From contig DAIOGO010000128.1 in NCBI GenBank assembly GCA_036745195.1, positions 1-7,606 on the forward strand: 7,606 bases of DNA, written 5' to 3'. Below the pieces are notes generated by a model that did no database searches, had not been told where the DNA came from, and worked only from the letters and a program-made list of their open reading frames with translations. Position numbers and translations under genes: made by a program. Positions within the stretch are counted from its first letter, which is position 1; every line of letters starts with the position of its first letter. The stretch is from JBFHRE01 sp036745195 (GTDB lineage Bacteria > Actinomycetota > Acidimicrobiia > Spongiisociales > ZC4RG35). Below are positions 1 to 5,010 of the stretch, piece after piece.

Positions 1-901
1 AGGGACCGATGGCGTCGGTGTTGGGCCGGCGCAGGGCGGGCACCATCGGGTCGAGTATCCGCCTCACATCGCGTTCGGACAGCAGATCGAGCCTTCCCGA
101 CGCCTCGAACAGGATGGCCCGACCCAGGGCGTGGAGGGTCCGCACCGATCCGGCGACCGCTCCTCCCACCCGCCCGGCGAGCTCTGCCGCCGCCCGGTTG
201 TTGTAGGCGACGGCCGTCACCGAGGCGACCGGGTATCCCAGCTCGTCGACCAGCCCGACCAGACGAGCCGCCAGGGTGCGGGTCTTGCCCGATCCGGCCG
301 GGGCGATCACCCGGGCGGCGCCGGCGCCGTGGAGAACTGCCTCGTGCTGGTCCGGCGCCAGCCCGGCCGCCCGGATCACGGCCTCCGGCACCAGGCCGAG
401 ATGCCCGTCGAGGACCGACTCACAATGGACCACCTGCCCCAGCCCGAGCTGGCCGGCGTCGCCCCGAGGCCCGCCATCGACCCACGCCTCGCTCCCGTCG
501 GGCAGCACGATGTCACGCCCTCCGCCGAGGGAGGCGCCCAGCGGCAGCGACTTGCGCGCCCACCACCACACCGGCGGCTCGTGGCGGGCGTCGTAGCTGT
601 TCACCCACACCAGATAGTGGAGCCGTTCCCGCAAGAAGGTGAACTCGCCCCCCAGCTCCCAGGGCGGAGAAGCGGTGGTCTGCGGCTCGGCGAGACGGGA
701 GTCGCTCACTTCGAGACGGACCACGAACGGTTGTCGCGACACCCAGGCGCGGTGGAGGTCGAGAACCACCTCGGCCAGCCTCGTTTCGTCCACGAGCAGA
801 TCGTCGTTCACCCGGTACTCCGCCCGGCCGGCCCAACCGGCGGGCACGGGGACACCGGCCGGTGCCACCAGCGAGCGGCCGAGCTCGAGCGGGGATTGCA
901 T
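1..901 (-). CDS. UvrD/PcrA-like SF1 DNA helicase, N-terminal 300 codons (partial, runs off the left edge)
   Basis: This is a superfamily 1A DNA helicase, which unwinds DNA using ATP in repair or replication restart. I read 300 codons on the minus strand with no stop. Visible motifs are a Q motif (LAPDQHEAV, residues 181-189), Walker A (APAGSGKT, 200-207), motif Ia (VTAVAYNNRAAAEL, 228-241) and motif Ib (VRTLHALG, 253-260). The Walker B/DEx(Q/D) motif and later motifs lie outside the window. Typical UvrD, Rep and PcrA proteins place the Q motif within roughly the first 20 residues. Here about 180 residues precede it, including a Trp-rich stretch (PPVWWWARKSLP, 109-120), which I do not recognise as a named domain. 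No in-frame ATG, GTG or TTG lies between this ATG and the neighbouring gene, so the start is well supported. It has no Shine-Dalgarno, but a TACGCT box ends 7 nt upstream, which suggests a leaderless mRNA. The gene diverges from the ABC exporter. Family is certain; cellular role is inferred. Confidence 0.93.
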   Translation of the reverse strand, partial: MQSPLELGRSLVAPAGVPVPAGWAGRAEYRVNDDLLVDETRLAEVVLDLHRAWVSRQPFVVRLEVSDSRLAEPQTTASPPWELGGEFTFLRERLHYLVWVNSYDARHEPPVWWWARKSLPLGASLGGGRDIVLPDGSEAWVDGGPRGDAGQLGLGQVVHCESVLDGHLGLVPEAVIRAAGLAPDQHEAVLHGAGAARVIAPAGSGKTRTLAARLVGLVDELGYPVASVTAVAYNNRAAAELAGRVGGAVAGSVRTLHALGRAILFEASGRLDLLSERDVRRILDPMVPALRRPNTDAIGP

Positions 902-907
902 TCCGCC

Positions 908-913
908 AGCGTA
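908..913 (-). promoter_or_regulatory. Candidate -10 box (TACGCT) of the helicase gene, leaderless arrangement
   Basis: On the minus strand the hexamer TACGCT fits the TANNNT consensus. Its last T is 7 nt from the A of the helicase ATG, so the usual -7 to +1 distance would place transcription start at the start codon itself. There is no clear TTGACA-like -35. A 5-bp inverted repeat lies just upstream. This is assigned by eye only. Confidence 0.4.
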
Positions 914-915
914 CG

Positions 916-928
916 GTCGGGGTCCGAC
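916..928. promoter_or_regulatory. Short inverted repeat GTCGG-GGT-CCGAC in the divergent promoter region
   Basis: A perfect 5-bp inverted repeat (916-920 and 924-928) with a 3-nt spacer sits immediately upstream of the candidate helicase -10 box, where an operator could act. It is short enough to arise by chance in GC-rich DNA, so it is only a candidate regulator site. Confidence 0.2.
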
Positions 929-971
929 ACGATCCCACCCCGCCGCCGGATTGGGCTCCCGGACAAGGGTG

Positions 972-977
972 TACGCT
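972..977 (+). promoter_or_regulatory. Candidate -10 box (TACGCT) of the ABC exporter operon
   Basis: TACGCT, the same hexamer as in the divergent helicase promoter, ends 11 nt before the ATG at 989. A start about 7 nt downstream would leave a leader of only about 5 nt. Alternatively, GGAG at 979-982 (6 nt before the ATG) could serve as a ribosome binding site on a longer transcript from another promoter. A weak -35 candidate, TTGGGC at 951-956, has a short 15-nt spacer. Confidence 0.35.
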
Positions 978-988
978 CGGAGTGAGTC

Positions 989-1927
989 ATGCGGAACTTC
1001 CAGGTACCCTCGCCGGTAGGTGCGGTCTCGCAGGGTGATGGCCCATCGGTTCTCTCGATCGAAGGGCTCACCAAGACCTACGGAGACGTGGTGGCGCTGG
1101 ACGGGGCCTCGTTCACGGTGGCCCCGGCCCGGATCGTCGGCTTCCTCGGTCCCAACGGAGCCGGGAAGACCACCACCATGCGCTGCATCTTCGGGCTGGC
1201 CAACCCCGATGCCGGGTCGATCACCTGGAACGGAAACCCGATCGACGACATCCTCCGGCTCTCCTTCGGGTACATGCCCGAGGAACGAGGGCTCTACCCA
1301 CGCATGCGTATCGGTGACCAACTCGCCTACCTCGGCCGGTTGTCGGGGATGGCGGCCACCGACGCTCGCCAGGCGACCGCCACCTGGCTCGAGCGGCTGG
1401 GCCTGTCGGATCGGATGGACTCCAGGCTCGAACAGCTCTCGCACGGGAATCAACAACGGGTTCAACTGGCGGCGGCCCTGATCCACCGGCCCGTTCTGGC
1501 CGTCCTCGACGAGCCCTTCGCCGGTCTCGACCCGATCGGGGTGGAGACCATGTCCGAGATCCTCCGGTCGCTGGCTGCCGGGGGGACCTCGGTGCTGTTC
1601 TCCAGCCATCAACTCGACCTGGTCGAGGACGTCTGCCAGGACGTCGTCATCATCGAGGCGGGCCGGGTGGTGATGGCCGGCAACGTCGAGGAACTGCGGC
1701 GATCCTCACCGATTCGGATCGTCGAGGTGATGGTCGATGAGCGACCCTGGACGAGCCCGCTGTTCGAAGTGGAGGACGACACCAACGGCCGGATCCGGCA
1801 CCGGGTCAAGACCGGGGTCGATCTCAGGGAGGTGGTGGAGGCAGCCGGGGCGGACGGCACCATCACCCGGCTGGTGTTCGAGCCGCCCAGCCTCTCCGAT
1901 CTGTTCCGGCAGGCGGTGGGGCGATGA
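989..1927 (+). CDS. ABC-2 type exporter ATP-binding protein (NatA/YhaQ-like, with DUF4162 C-terminus)
   Basis: This 312-residue protein is the cytoplasmic ATPase of an ABC exporter. Motifs are Walker A GPNGAGKTT (54-62), the Q-loop region YMPEERGLY (95-103, with Glu replacing Gln as is usual in this subfamily), the signature LSHGNQQ (150-156), Walker B AVLDEP (171-176), D-loop AGLD (178-181) and the H-loop His207 in SSHQ. Residues from about 243 to 312 match the DUF4162 domain found at the C-terminus of the YhaQ/NatA branch (COG4152). The start is forced: an in-frame TGA lies at 983-985 and the next 25 or so codons contain no other start codon. The stop overlaps the permease start (ATGA), so the two are translationally coupled. 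NatA proteins with NatB permeases are known for Na+ or drug efflux in some bacteria; the substrate here cannot be read from the sequence. Confidence 0.93.
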   Translation: MRNFQVPSPVGAVSQGDGPSVLSIEGLTKTYGDVVALDGASFTVAPARIVGFLGPNGAGKTTTMRCIFGLANPDAGSITWNGNPIDDILRLSFGYMPEERGLYPRMRIGDQLAYLGRLSGMAATDARQATATWLERLGLSDRMDSRLEQLSHGNQQRVQLAAALIHRPVLAVLDEPFAGLDPIGVETMSEILRSLAAGGTSVLFSSHQLDLVEDVCQDVVIIEAGRVVMAGNVEELRRSSPIRIVEVMVDERPWTSPLFEVEDDTNGRIRHRVKTGVDLREVVEAAGADGTITRLVFEPPSLSDLFRQAVGR

Positions 1928-3111
1928 GCGCTCTCCACCAGATCTTCGAGGTGGCCCGCCGGGATTTCATGCAACGAGCCCGCAGCAAGGCTTTCCTCAT
2001 CACCACGCTGGTCACCATCGCCGCCATCTTCGGGTTGGTGCCGCTCATCGCCCAGGACGTGCTCAACCCTCCCCCGGTGGTGGTTGGCACCGTCGGGGCC
2101 ACCCCACCCGGGTTCGAGCCGAGGTTGGAAGCGGTGGCCGAGGCGTTCGGGTTCGAGGTGAAGCTCGAGAAGGCCGACTCCCTCCAGAGTGCTGAACAGA
2201 AAGTCACCGACGGTGACCTGGACGGGGTGGTGGTCGACGGACGGGAGTTGGTGTTCGCCCGCTCGCAGGATGCCCGGCTCTCGGCTGCTCTCAACGCCGT
2301 CGTCCAGGGAATCTCCCGCGACGCCGCCATCGCCGATCTGGGGCTGAGCGCCGAGGACGCCGCCCGGATCGTGGCCCCACCGCCGCTCGACGAGCGAGTC
2401 GTCGCCGAACCCGATCCCGAGGACATGCCCCGCAGGGTCGGCGCTCAGATCGGGGCCATCCTGCTCTACATGGCGATCCTGATCTTCGGCCAGTTCATCA
2501 TGATGGGAGTGATGGAGGAGAAACAGAGCCGGGTGGTGGAGGTGGTCCTCTCCAAGGTGAAGCCCGAGCGCCTCCTCACCGGCAAGATCCTCGGGATCGG
2601 CCTGCTCGGCCTGATCCAATTGGTGGCGATCGGCGGCGCCATCCTCGGGGCGGTGCTGATGCTCGACATTCCCGGGGTATCGCTCCCCTCGCTGAGCCTC
2701 GGGCTCCTGAGCCGGACGCTGTTCTGGTTCCTGCTCGGATTCGCACTCTACGCCGTGCTCTACGGGGCGCTGGGCGCCACCGTCACCCGTCAGGAGGACG
2801 CCCAGGGAGCGGCGATGCTCCCGGTGATCCTGCTGCTTCCCGGATATTTCATCAGTTTCACCGCAATCGAGGACCCCGACGGCCTCGCCTCGGTGGTCGG
2901 CTCGCTGGTGCCGTTCTCGGCCCCGATCGTCATGCCGGTGAGGGCCGCCACCGGGACCGTTCCGGTGTGGCAGCTGGCCCTCTCGATCGCCCTGGTGGTG
3001 CTCACCACCTTGATCGTCATCCGGTTGGGAGCACGGATCTACCGGGGGGCGGTGCTCTCGATCGGGCGCAAGGTCAAACTACGCGAGGCGTTCAAGGCCG
3101 CCGCCGGCTGA
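1924..3111 (+). CDS. ABC-2 type exporter permease (NatB/YhaP-like)
   Basis: This 395-residue membrane protein is the partner of the preceding ATPase. It begins with the usual short cytoplasmic segment (FEVARRDFMQRARSKAF) and a first membrane helix at about 24-44. A large soluble loop follows at about 45-170, expected outside the membrane. A cluster of hydrophobic helices comes next (about 174-197, 222-246, 263-288, 295-315 and 348-368, with a possible further one near 322-338). The segment after the second helix, GVMEEKQSRVVEVVLSKVKP (195-214), is the conserved ABC2_membrane_3/COG1668 signature. Length and order match NatB-type permeases. The start ATG overlaps the ATPase stop codon by ATGA. 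The protein ends in a basic cytoplasmic tail (GRKVKLREAFKAAAG). I see no substrate-specific feature. Confidence 0.92.
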   Translation: MSALHQIFEVARRDFMQRARSKAFLITTLVTIAAIFGLVPLIAQDVLNPPPVVVGTVGATPPGFEPRLEAVAEAFGFEVKLEKADSLQSAEQKVTDGDLDGVVVDGRELVFARSQDARLSAALNAVVQGISRDAAIADLGLSAEDAARIVAPPPLDERVVAEPDPEDMPRRVGAQIGAILLYMAILIFGQFIMMGVMEEKQSRVVEVVLSKVKPERLLTGKILGIGLLGLIQLVAIGGAILGAVLMLDIPGVSLPSLSLGLLSRTLFWFLLGFALYAVLYGALGATVTRQEDAQGAAMLPVILLLPGYFISFTAIEDPDGLASVVGSLVPFSAPIVMPVRAATGTVPVWQLALSIALVVLTTLIVIRLGARIYRGAVLSIGRKVKLREAFKAAAG

Positions 3112-3144
3112 GGTGACCCTTCCCCATCGCTGCCGGGGACCGTG

Positions 3145-3168
3145 TAGCCTCGGGGCAGGCAAAAGGAG
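3145..3168 (+). promoter_or_regulatory. Candidate -10 box and strong RBS of the CNB-domain gene
   Basis: TAGCCT at 3145-3150 fits TANNNT, and AAGGAG at 3163-3168 is a near-ideal Shine-Dalgarno 5 nt before the ATG at 3174. The 62-nt gap after the permease, with its own promoter-like box, suggests this gene can be transcribed apart from the exporter. Readthrough from the exporter is also possible because no terminator is visible. The -35 is unclear. Confidence 0.45.
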
Positions 3169-3173
3169 ACGGC

Positions 3174-3599
3174 ATGTCCAAACTCGACCCAAAGCTGGCG
3201 CGCCTCGCCGGCAGTCCGGTCTTCGCCCAACTGGGTGAGCGTAAGCTGCGCGAACTCTCACCGTACACCGACGACGTGACGGTTCCGGCCGGGACCACGC
3301 TGATGGAGGAGGGCTCGAGGGCCCACGAGCTGGCGGTCCTGGTGGAGGGCTCGGCCTCGGTGATCCTCCATGGCAAGCCGGTCAAGGAGGTGGGACCGGG
3401 TGACGTGATCGGGGAGATGGCCCTGCTCGACCATGGGTTGCGCACGGCCACCGTGGTCACAACCTCGGAAGCGAAGCTGATCGTCATCAATGGCGCCCAC
3501 TTTGCCGCTCTGTTGGAGCGGTTCCCCGAGATCGCCGAGGATCTTCGTGCCCTGGCCAGAGCCCGGAGCGAGGAGGACGCCGCCGCCACCACCGATTGA
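3174..3599 (+). CDS. Small stand-alone cyclic-nucleotide-binding (CNB) domain protein
   Basis: This 141-residue protein is almost entirely one CNB (CAP-like effector) domain. A short N-terminal helix (FAQLGERKLRELSPYTDDV, 17-35) leads into the beta-barrel (VPAGTTLMEEGS, 37-48; LAVLVEGSASVIL, 53-65). The phosphate-binding cassette is GDVIGEMALLDHGLRTATV (76-94). In it Glu81 is placed to bind the ribose and Arg90 the cyclic phosphate, so ligand binding looks intact. A C-terminal helix follows and the protein ends in an acidic tail. No helix-turn-helix, kinase, channel or other output domain is attached, so it is not a CRP/FNR regulator. It may act by binding a partner protein; the partner is unknown. 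The strong upstream RBS fixes the start. The gene lies downstream of the exporter pair and converges on the next gene with 18 bp between stops. Family is sure; function is unknown. Confidence 0.9.
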   Translation: MSKLDPKLARLAGSPVFAQLGERKLRELSPYTDDVTVPAGTTLMEEGSRAHELAVLVEGSASVILHGKPVKEVGPGDVIGEMALLDHGLRTATVVTTSEAKLIVINGAHFAALLERFPEIAEDLRALARARSEEDAAATTD

Positions 3600-3617
3600 G
3601 CGGCCCGGCCGGGAGCC

Positions 3618-4268
3618 TCAACGATCCTGCCAGGTGCTGATACAAGCCTCGTTGCCGTCGGCGTCGGCCAGCACCCACCACGATCGGGCATACCGGTCCG
3701 TCACCAACCGGCCGCCGGCGGCGACCGCCGCCGCGACCCGCCCTTCCGCCACCTCGTGCGGGACCGAGATGTCGATGTGGAAACGGCTGCGTTCGGTCCG
3801 TGGCTCATCCATCTGCTGGAACCAGAAGGGAGGCCCGATGCGACGGGGATCCACCAGGTATCCGCCTTCATCCCGATACCCGAGCACGGCCGCCCAGAAC
3901 GGGCGGATGCGATCGGCGTCCATCGTGTCGATCGCCACCTCGAGGGCCTGCAGTCCGGCGTGAGTCGGCTCTGCCCCGGCCCTGGATGCGAGTTCGGAGA
4001 TCGTCTCGGCCAAGTCGATGTCGAGCACAGTGACGCTCCCGACGGCATGGGTGGTGAGCACGAACCGAACAAAGCCGGGATAGCGCAGATCGACGTCGGG
4101 GTGATGATGGGCCGCCTCGGCTGCCGCGGCCACCGCCTCCACCAGCGAGGCCGCTGCCTGGTAAGAGCCGGCCCGGTATTCGGCGGTGATCGCCCCGAGC
4201 ACGAACCGCCAGTCGTCGAGGCCGTCGAGGGCGGCAAACTCGGCGGCGCCCACCGGGGTCTGTTCCAT
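3618..4268 (-). CDS. Pterin-4a-carbinolamine dehydratase fused to a VOC (glyoxalase-like) domain
   Basis: This 216-residue protein has two domains. Residues ~15-95 form a 4a-hydroxytetrahydrobiopterin dehydratase (PCD/DCoH) domain, which dehydrates 4a-hydroxy-tetrahydropterin so that the cofactor can be recycled. The hallmark is present: H55-H56-P57, Tyr63, His74 and Asp83, with the His-to-Asp spacing of the known enzymes. Residues ~110-214 form a VOC/Glyoxalase_6-type domain (DADRIRPFWAAVLGY near 117-131; FHIDISVP 163-170; DADGNEACISTW 202-213). Such fusions occur in actinobacteria as far as I recall. The role of the VOC half is not established and its substrate cannot be predicted. The start is forced: an in-frame TGA lies nine codons upstream, inside the heptamer array, with no other start codon between. 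No clear Shine-Dalgarno is present. The gene converges with the CNB gene. Confidence 0.88.
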   Translation of the reverse strand: MEQTPVGAAEFAALDGLDDWRFVLGAITAEYRAGSYQAAASLVEAVAAAAEAAHHHPDVDLRYPGFVRFVLTTHAVGSVTVLDIDLAETISELASRAGAEPTHAGLQALEVAIDTMDADRIRPFWAAVLGYRDEGGYLVDPRRIGPPFWFQQMDEPRTERSRFHIDISVPHEVAEGRVAAAVAAGGRLVTDRYARSWWVLADADGNEACISTWQDR

Positions 4269-4286
4269 CCACCCAGTAAAGCTGGC

Positions 4287-4363
4287 CGTCCTGCGTCATG
4301 CCTCTTGCGCCATGCGTCCTGTGTCTTGCGTCCTGCGTCCTGCGTCATGCGCCTTGCGTCCTG
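4287..4363 (+). repeat. Heptamer tandem array 1, consensus CGYCMTG (11 units)
   Basis: Eleven contiguous 7-bp units read CGTCCTG, CGTCATG, CCTCTTG, CGCCATG, CGTCCTG, TGTCTTG, CGTCCTG, CGTCCTG, CGTCATG, CGCCTTG, CGTCCTG. The units vary at fixed positions while the period is strictly kept. The array begins only 18 bp upstream of the start codon of the PCD-VOC gene. The same heptamer recurs in inverted orientation at 4516-4543 and 4770-4804. Confidence 0.9.
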
Positions 4364-4370
4364 GGTTTCC

Positions 4371-4387
4371 CCAGGGGAGGACCCTGG
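4371..4387. repeat. Inverted repeat CCAGGG-GAGGA-CCCTGG
   Basis: This is a perfect 6-bp stem (4371-4376 with 4382-4387) and a 5-nt loop directly after heptamer array 1. No T-run follows on either strand, so it is not a standard terminator. Its second arm forms the first unit of heptamer array 2. Confidence 0.5.
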
Positions 4388-4429
4388 AGACTGGGGACCG
4401 GCTACTTGCGACCCGGGACCGGAACCCGG
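4381..4429 (+). repeat. Heptamer tandem array 2, copy A, consensus NNACYGG (7 units)
   Basis: Units read ACCCTGG, AGACTGG, GGACCGG, CTACTTG, CGACCCG, GGACCGG, AACCCGG. This is a second heptamer family with a different consensus from array 1 but the same 7-bp period. A shorter copy lies at 4672-4699. Confidence 0.7.
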
Positions 4430-4437
4430 TTTTGTTC

Positions 4438-4566
4438 CTCCCTCCGAAGGGGGAGTACCCCGAAGGGGGGAGGGGGGCACGGTCCGACGGTGATCTGACG
4501 CGTGCTGAGCCGTCGCATGGCGCAGGACGCATAGCGCAGGGGGATGACCCCCCGGCACCCCAACAC
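4438..4566. repeat. Duplicated module, copy A (hairpin, conserved core, inverted heptamers)
   Basis: Copy A of a direct repeat; copy B is at 4708-4829. It starts with a hairpin-forming CTCCCTCC-GAA-G-run, followed by a core (4471-4505) identical to copy B at 4725-4759. After one C/T difference (4506 versus 4760), the core continues into heptamers CATGGCG, CAGGACG, CATAGCG, CAGGGGG (4516-4543). These are array-1 units on the opposite strand. The module ends with GGGGG-ATGA-CCCCC. Relative to copy B it carries a 16-bp local duplication (about 4454-4469) and lacks one heptamer. Inside the core, CGACGG (4485-4490) and CCGTCG (4510-4515) could pair. Confidence 0.85.
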
Positions 4567-4602
4567 GGGCCGGAACCCTGTCGCATAGTGCCCCCTCCGT
4601 CT

Positions 4603-4617
4603 CCGGCCTGCGGCCGG
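4603..4617. repeat. GC-rich hairpin CCGGCC-TGC-GGCCGG between the modules
   Basis: A perfect 6-bp stem with a TGC loop, extendable by a flanking T-A pair (4602 and 4618), sits in the linker between module copies A and B. It looks like a REP-type palindrome. No T-tract follows. A genome-wide search would show whether it is dispersed. Confidence 0.5.
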
Positions 4618-4671
4618 ATCCACCTCCCCCAACACTCGGCCCTGGCGGGCCTCCCGAGGGGAGGGAATGAG

Positions 4672-4699
4672 AACCCCGCGACCTGCTACTGGTGTCCGG
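4672..4699 (+). repeat. Heptamer tandem array 2, copy B (4 units)
   Basis: Units AACCCCG, CGACCTG, CTACTGG, TGTCCGG match the NNACYGG family and precede module copy B, just as array 2 copy A precedes module copy A. The order array 2, hairpin, core, inverted array 1 is therefore duplicated as a unit. Confidence 0.6.
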
Positions 4700-4707
4700 T
4701 TCTGTCT

Positions 4708-4829
4708 CTCCCTCCGAAGGGGGGAGGGGGGCACGGTCCGACGGTGATCTGACGCGTGCCGAGCCGTCGCATGGCGCATGGCGCAGGACGCATGGCGCAG
4801 GGGGATGACCCCCCGGCACCCCCCAACAG
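4708..4829. repeat. Duplicated module, copy B
   Basis: Copy B of the module at 4438-4566, offset 254 bp over the core. The hairpin CTCCCTCCGAAGGGGGGAG (4708-4726) has an 8-bp stem with one G-T pair and a GAA loop. Opposite-strand heptamers follow: CATGGCG, CATGGCG, CAGGACG, CATGGCG, CAGGGGG (4770-4804), one unit more than copy A. The GGGGG-ATGA-CCCCC hairpin follows at 4800-4813. Because copy B lacks the 16-bp insertion and gains a 7-bp unit, the offset runs from 270 to 254 to 261 bp along the alignment. Confidence 0.85.
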
Positions 4830-4863
4830 TGACTGCAGGGGAAGACGTTTCGGGGCCCAGGGT

Positions 4864-4940
4864 CAGAGTCTTTGAACTTGTCACCTGCAACTTTGAACCC
4901 GTTCACTCCTACCCTGGCCCCGGCACCTATGACTTCGAGC
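4864..4940 (+). repeat. Heptamer tandem array 3, degenerate YTNNNAC (about 11 units)
   Basis: Units read CAGAGTC, TTTGAAC, TTGTCAC, CTGCAAC, TTTGAAC, CCGTTCA, CTCCTAC, CCTGGCC, CCGGCAC, CTATGAC, TTCGAGC. TTTGAAC occurs twice exactly three periods apart, and most units end in AC or C. It is more degenerate and more AT-rich than arrays 1 and 2, but the 7-bp phase is kept over about 77 bp. Confidence 0.55.
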
Positions 4941-5010
4941 ACGATTCACCGCGCCGCTCCCGACGCCTCCAACGTACGGCGACGCCCGAAAGCACGTCGG
5001 GCTGGGCACA

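Larger units (their letters stand above)
4269..5010. other. 742-bp repeat-rich intergenic region without a credible gene
   Basis: This stretch separates two divergent genes, so it must hold both promoters. Long open frames exist here on both strands, but their translations are driven by the repeats (for example recurring RHASC/RPASC and PPKGG patterns) and resemble no protein family. The region divides into heptamer arrays, duplicated hairpin modules and a third array, annotated separately below. I see no transposase remnant, tRNA-like end or obvious rho-independent terminator with a T-tract. Confidence 0.75.

Noticed and set aside
131..985. Plus-strand 284-codon open frame opposite the helicase
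   Set aside because: It is the antisense shadow of the helicase, whose translation shows Walker A, Q motif and motifs Ia/Ib; the plus-strand product has no recognisable domain.
1271..1297. Glu in place of the Q-loop Gln in the ABC ATPase as a sign of inactivation
   Set aside because: YxPEERGLY is the normal form in the YhaQ/NatA subfamily and all other motifs are intact.
1609..2619. Minus-strand 336-codon open frame opposite the exporter genes
   Set aside because: Asp/His/Gly-rich antisense shadow typical of high-GC genes; the plus strand has complete ABC motifs.
3600..3617. CCCGGCCGGG palindrome between convergent genes as a bidirectional terminator
   Set aside because: It has no loop and no T-tract on either strand; a perfect 10-bp palindrome of G/C is not unusual in this composition.
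4186..4752. Plus-strand open frame with repeated RHASC/RPASC heptapeptide-like units
   Set aside because: A 7-bp repeat gives a 21-bp (7-residue) protein repeat in every frame; this is an artefact of array 1, with no RBS or start support.
4287..4804. Possible CRISPR array
   Set aside because: The repeats are contiguous 7-bp units without spacers, and no cas gene is present.
4800..4813. GGGGG-ATGA-CCCCC hairpin as a rho-independent terminator
   Set aside because: No following T-run on either strand, and it belongs to a duplicated module rather than to a gene end.
3701..4942. Long minus-strand open frame of 413 codons across the repeat region and the PCD-VOC gene
   Set aside because: It overlaps a well-supported gene in another frame, and its unique part is translated heptamer and G-run repeats (Pro/Ser/Arg-rich) with no family resemblance.
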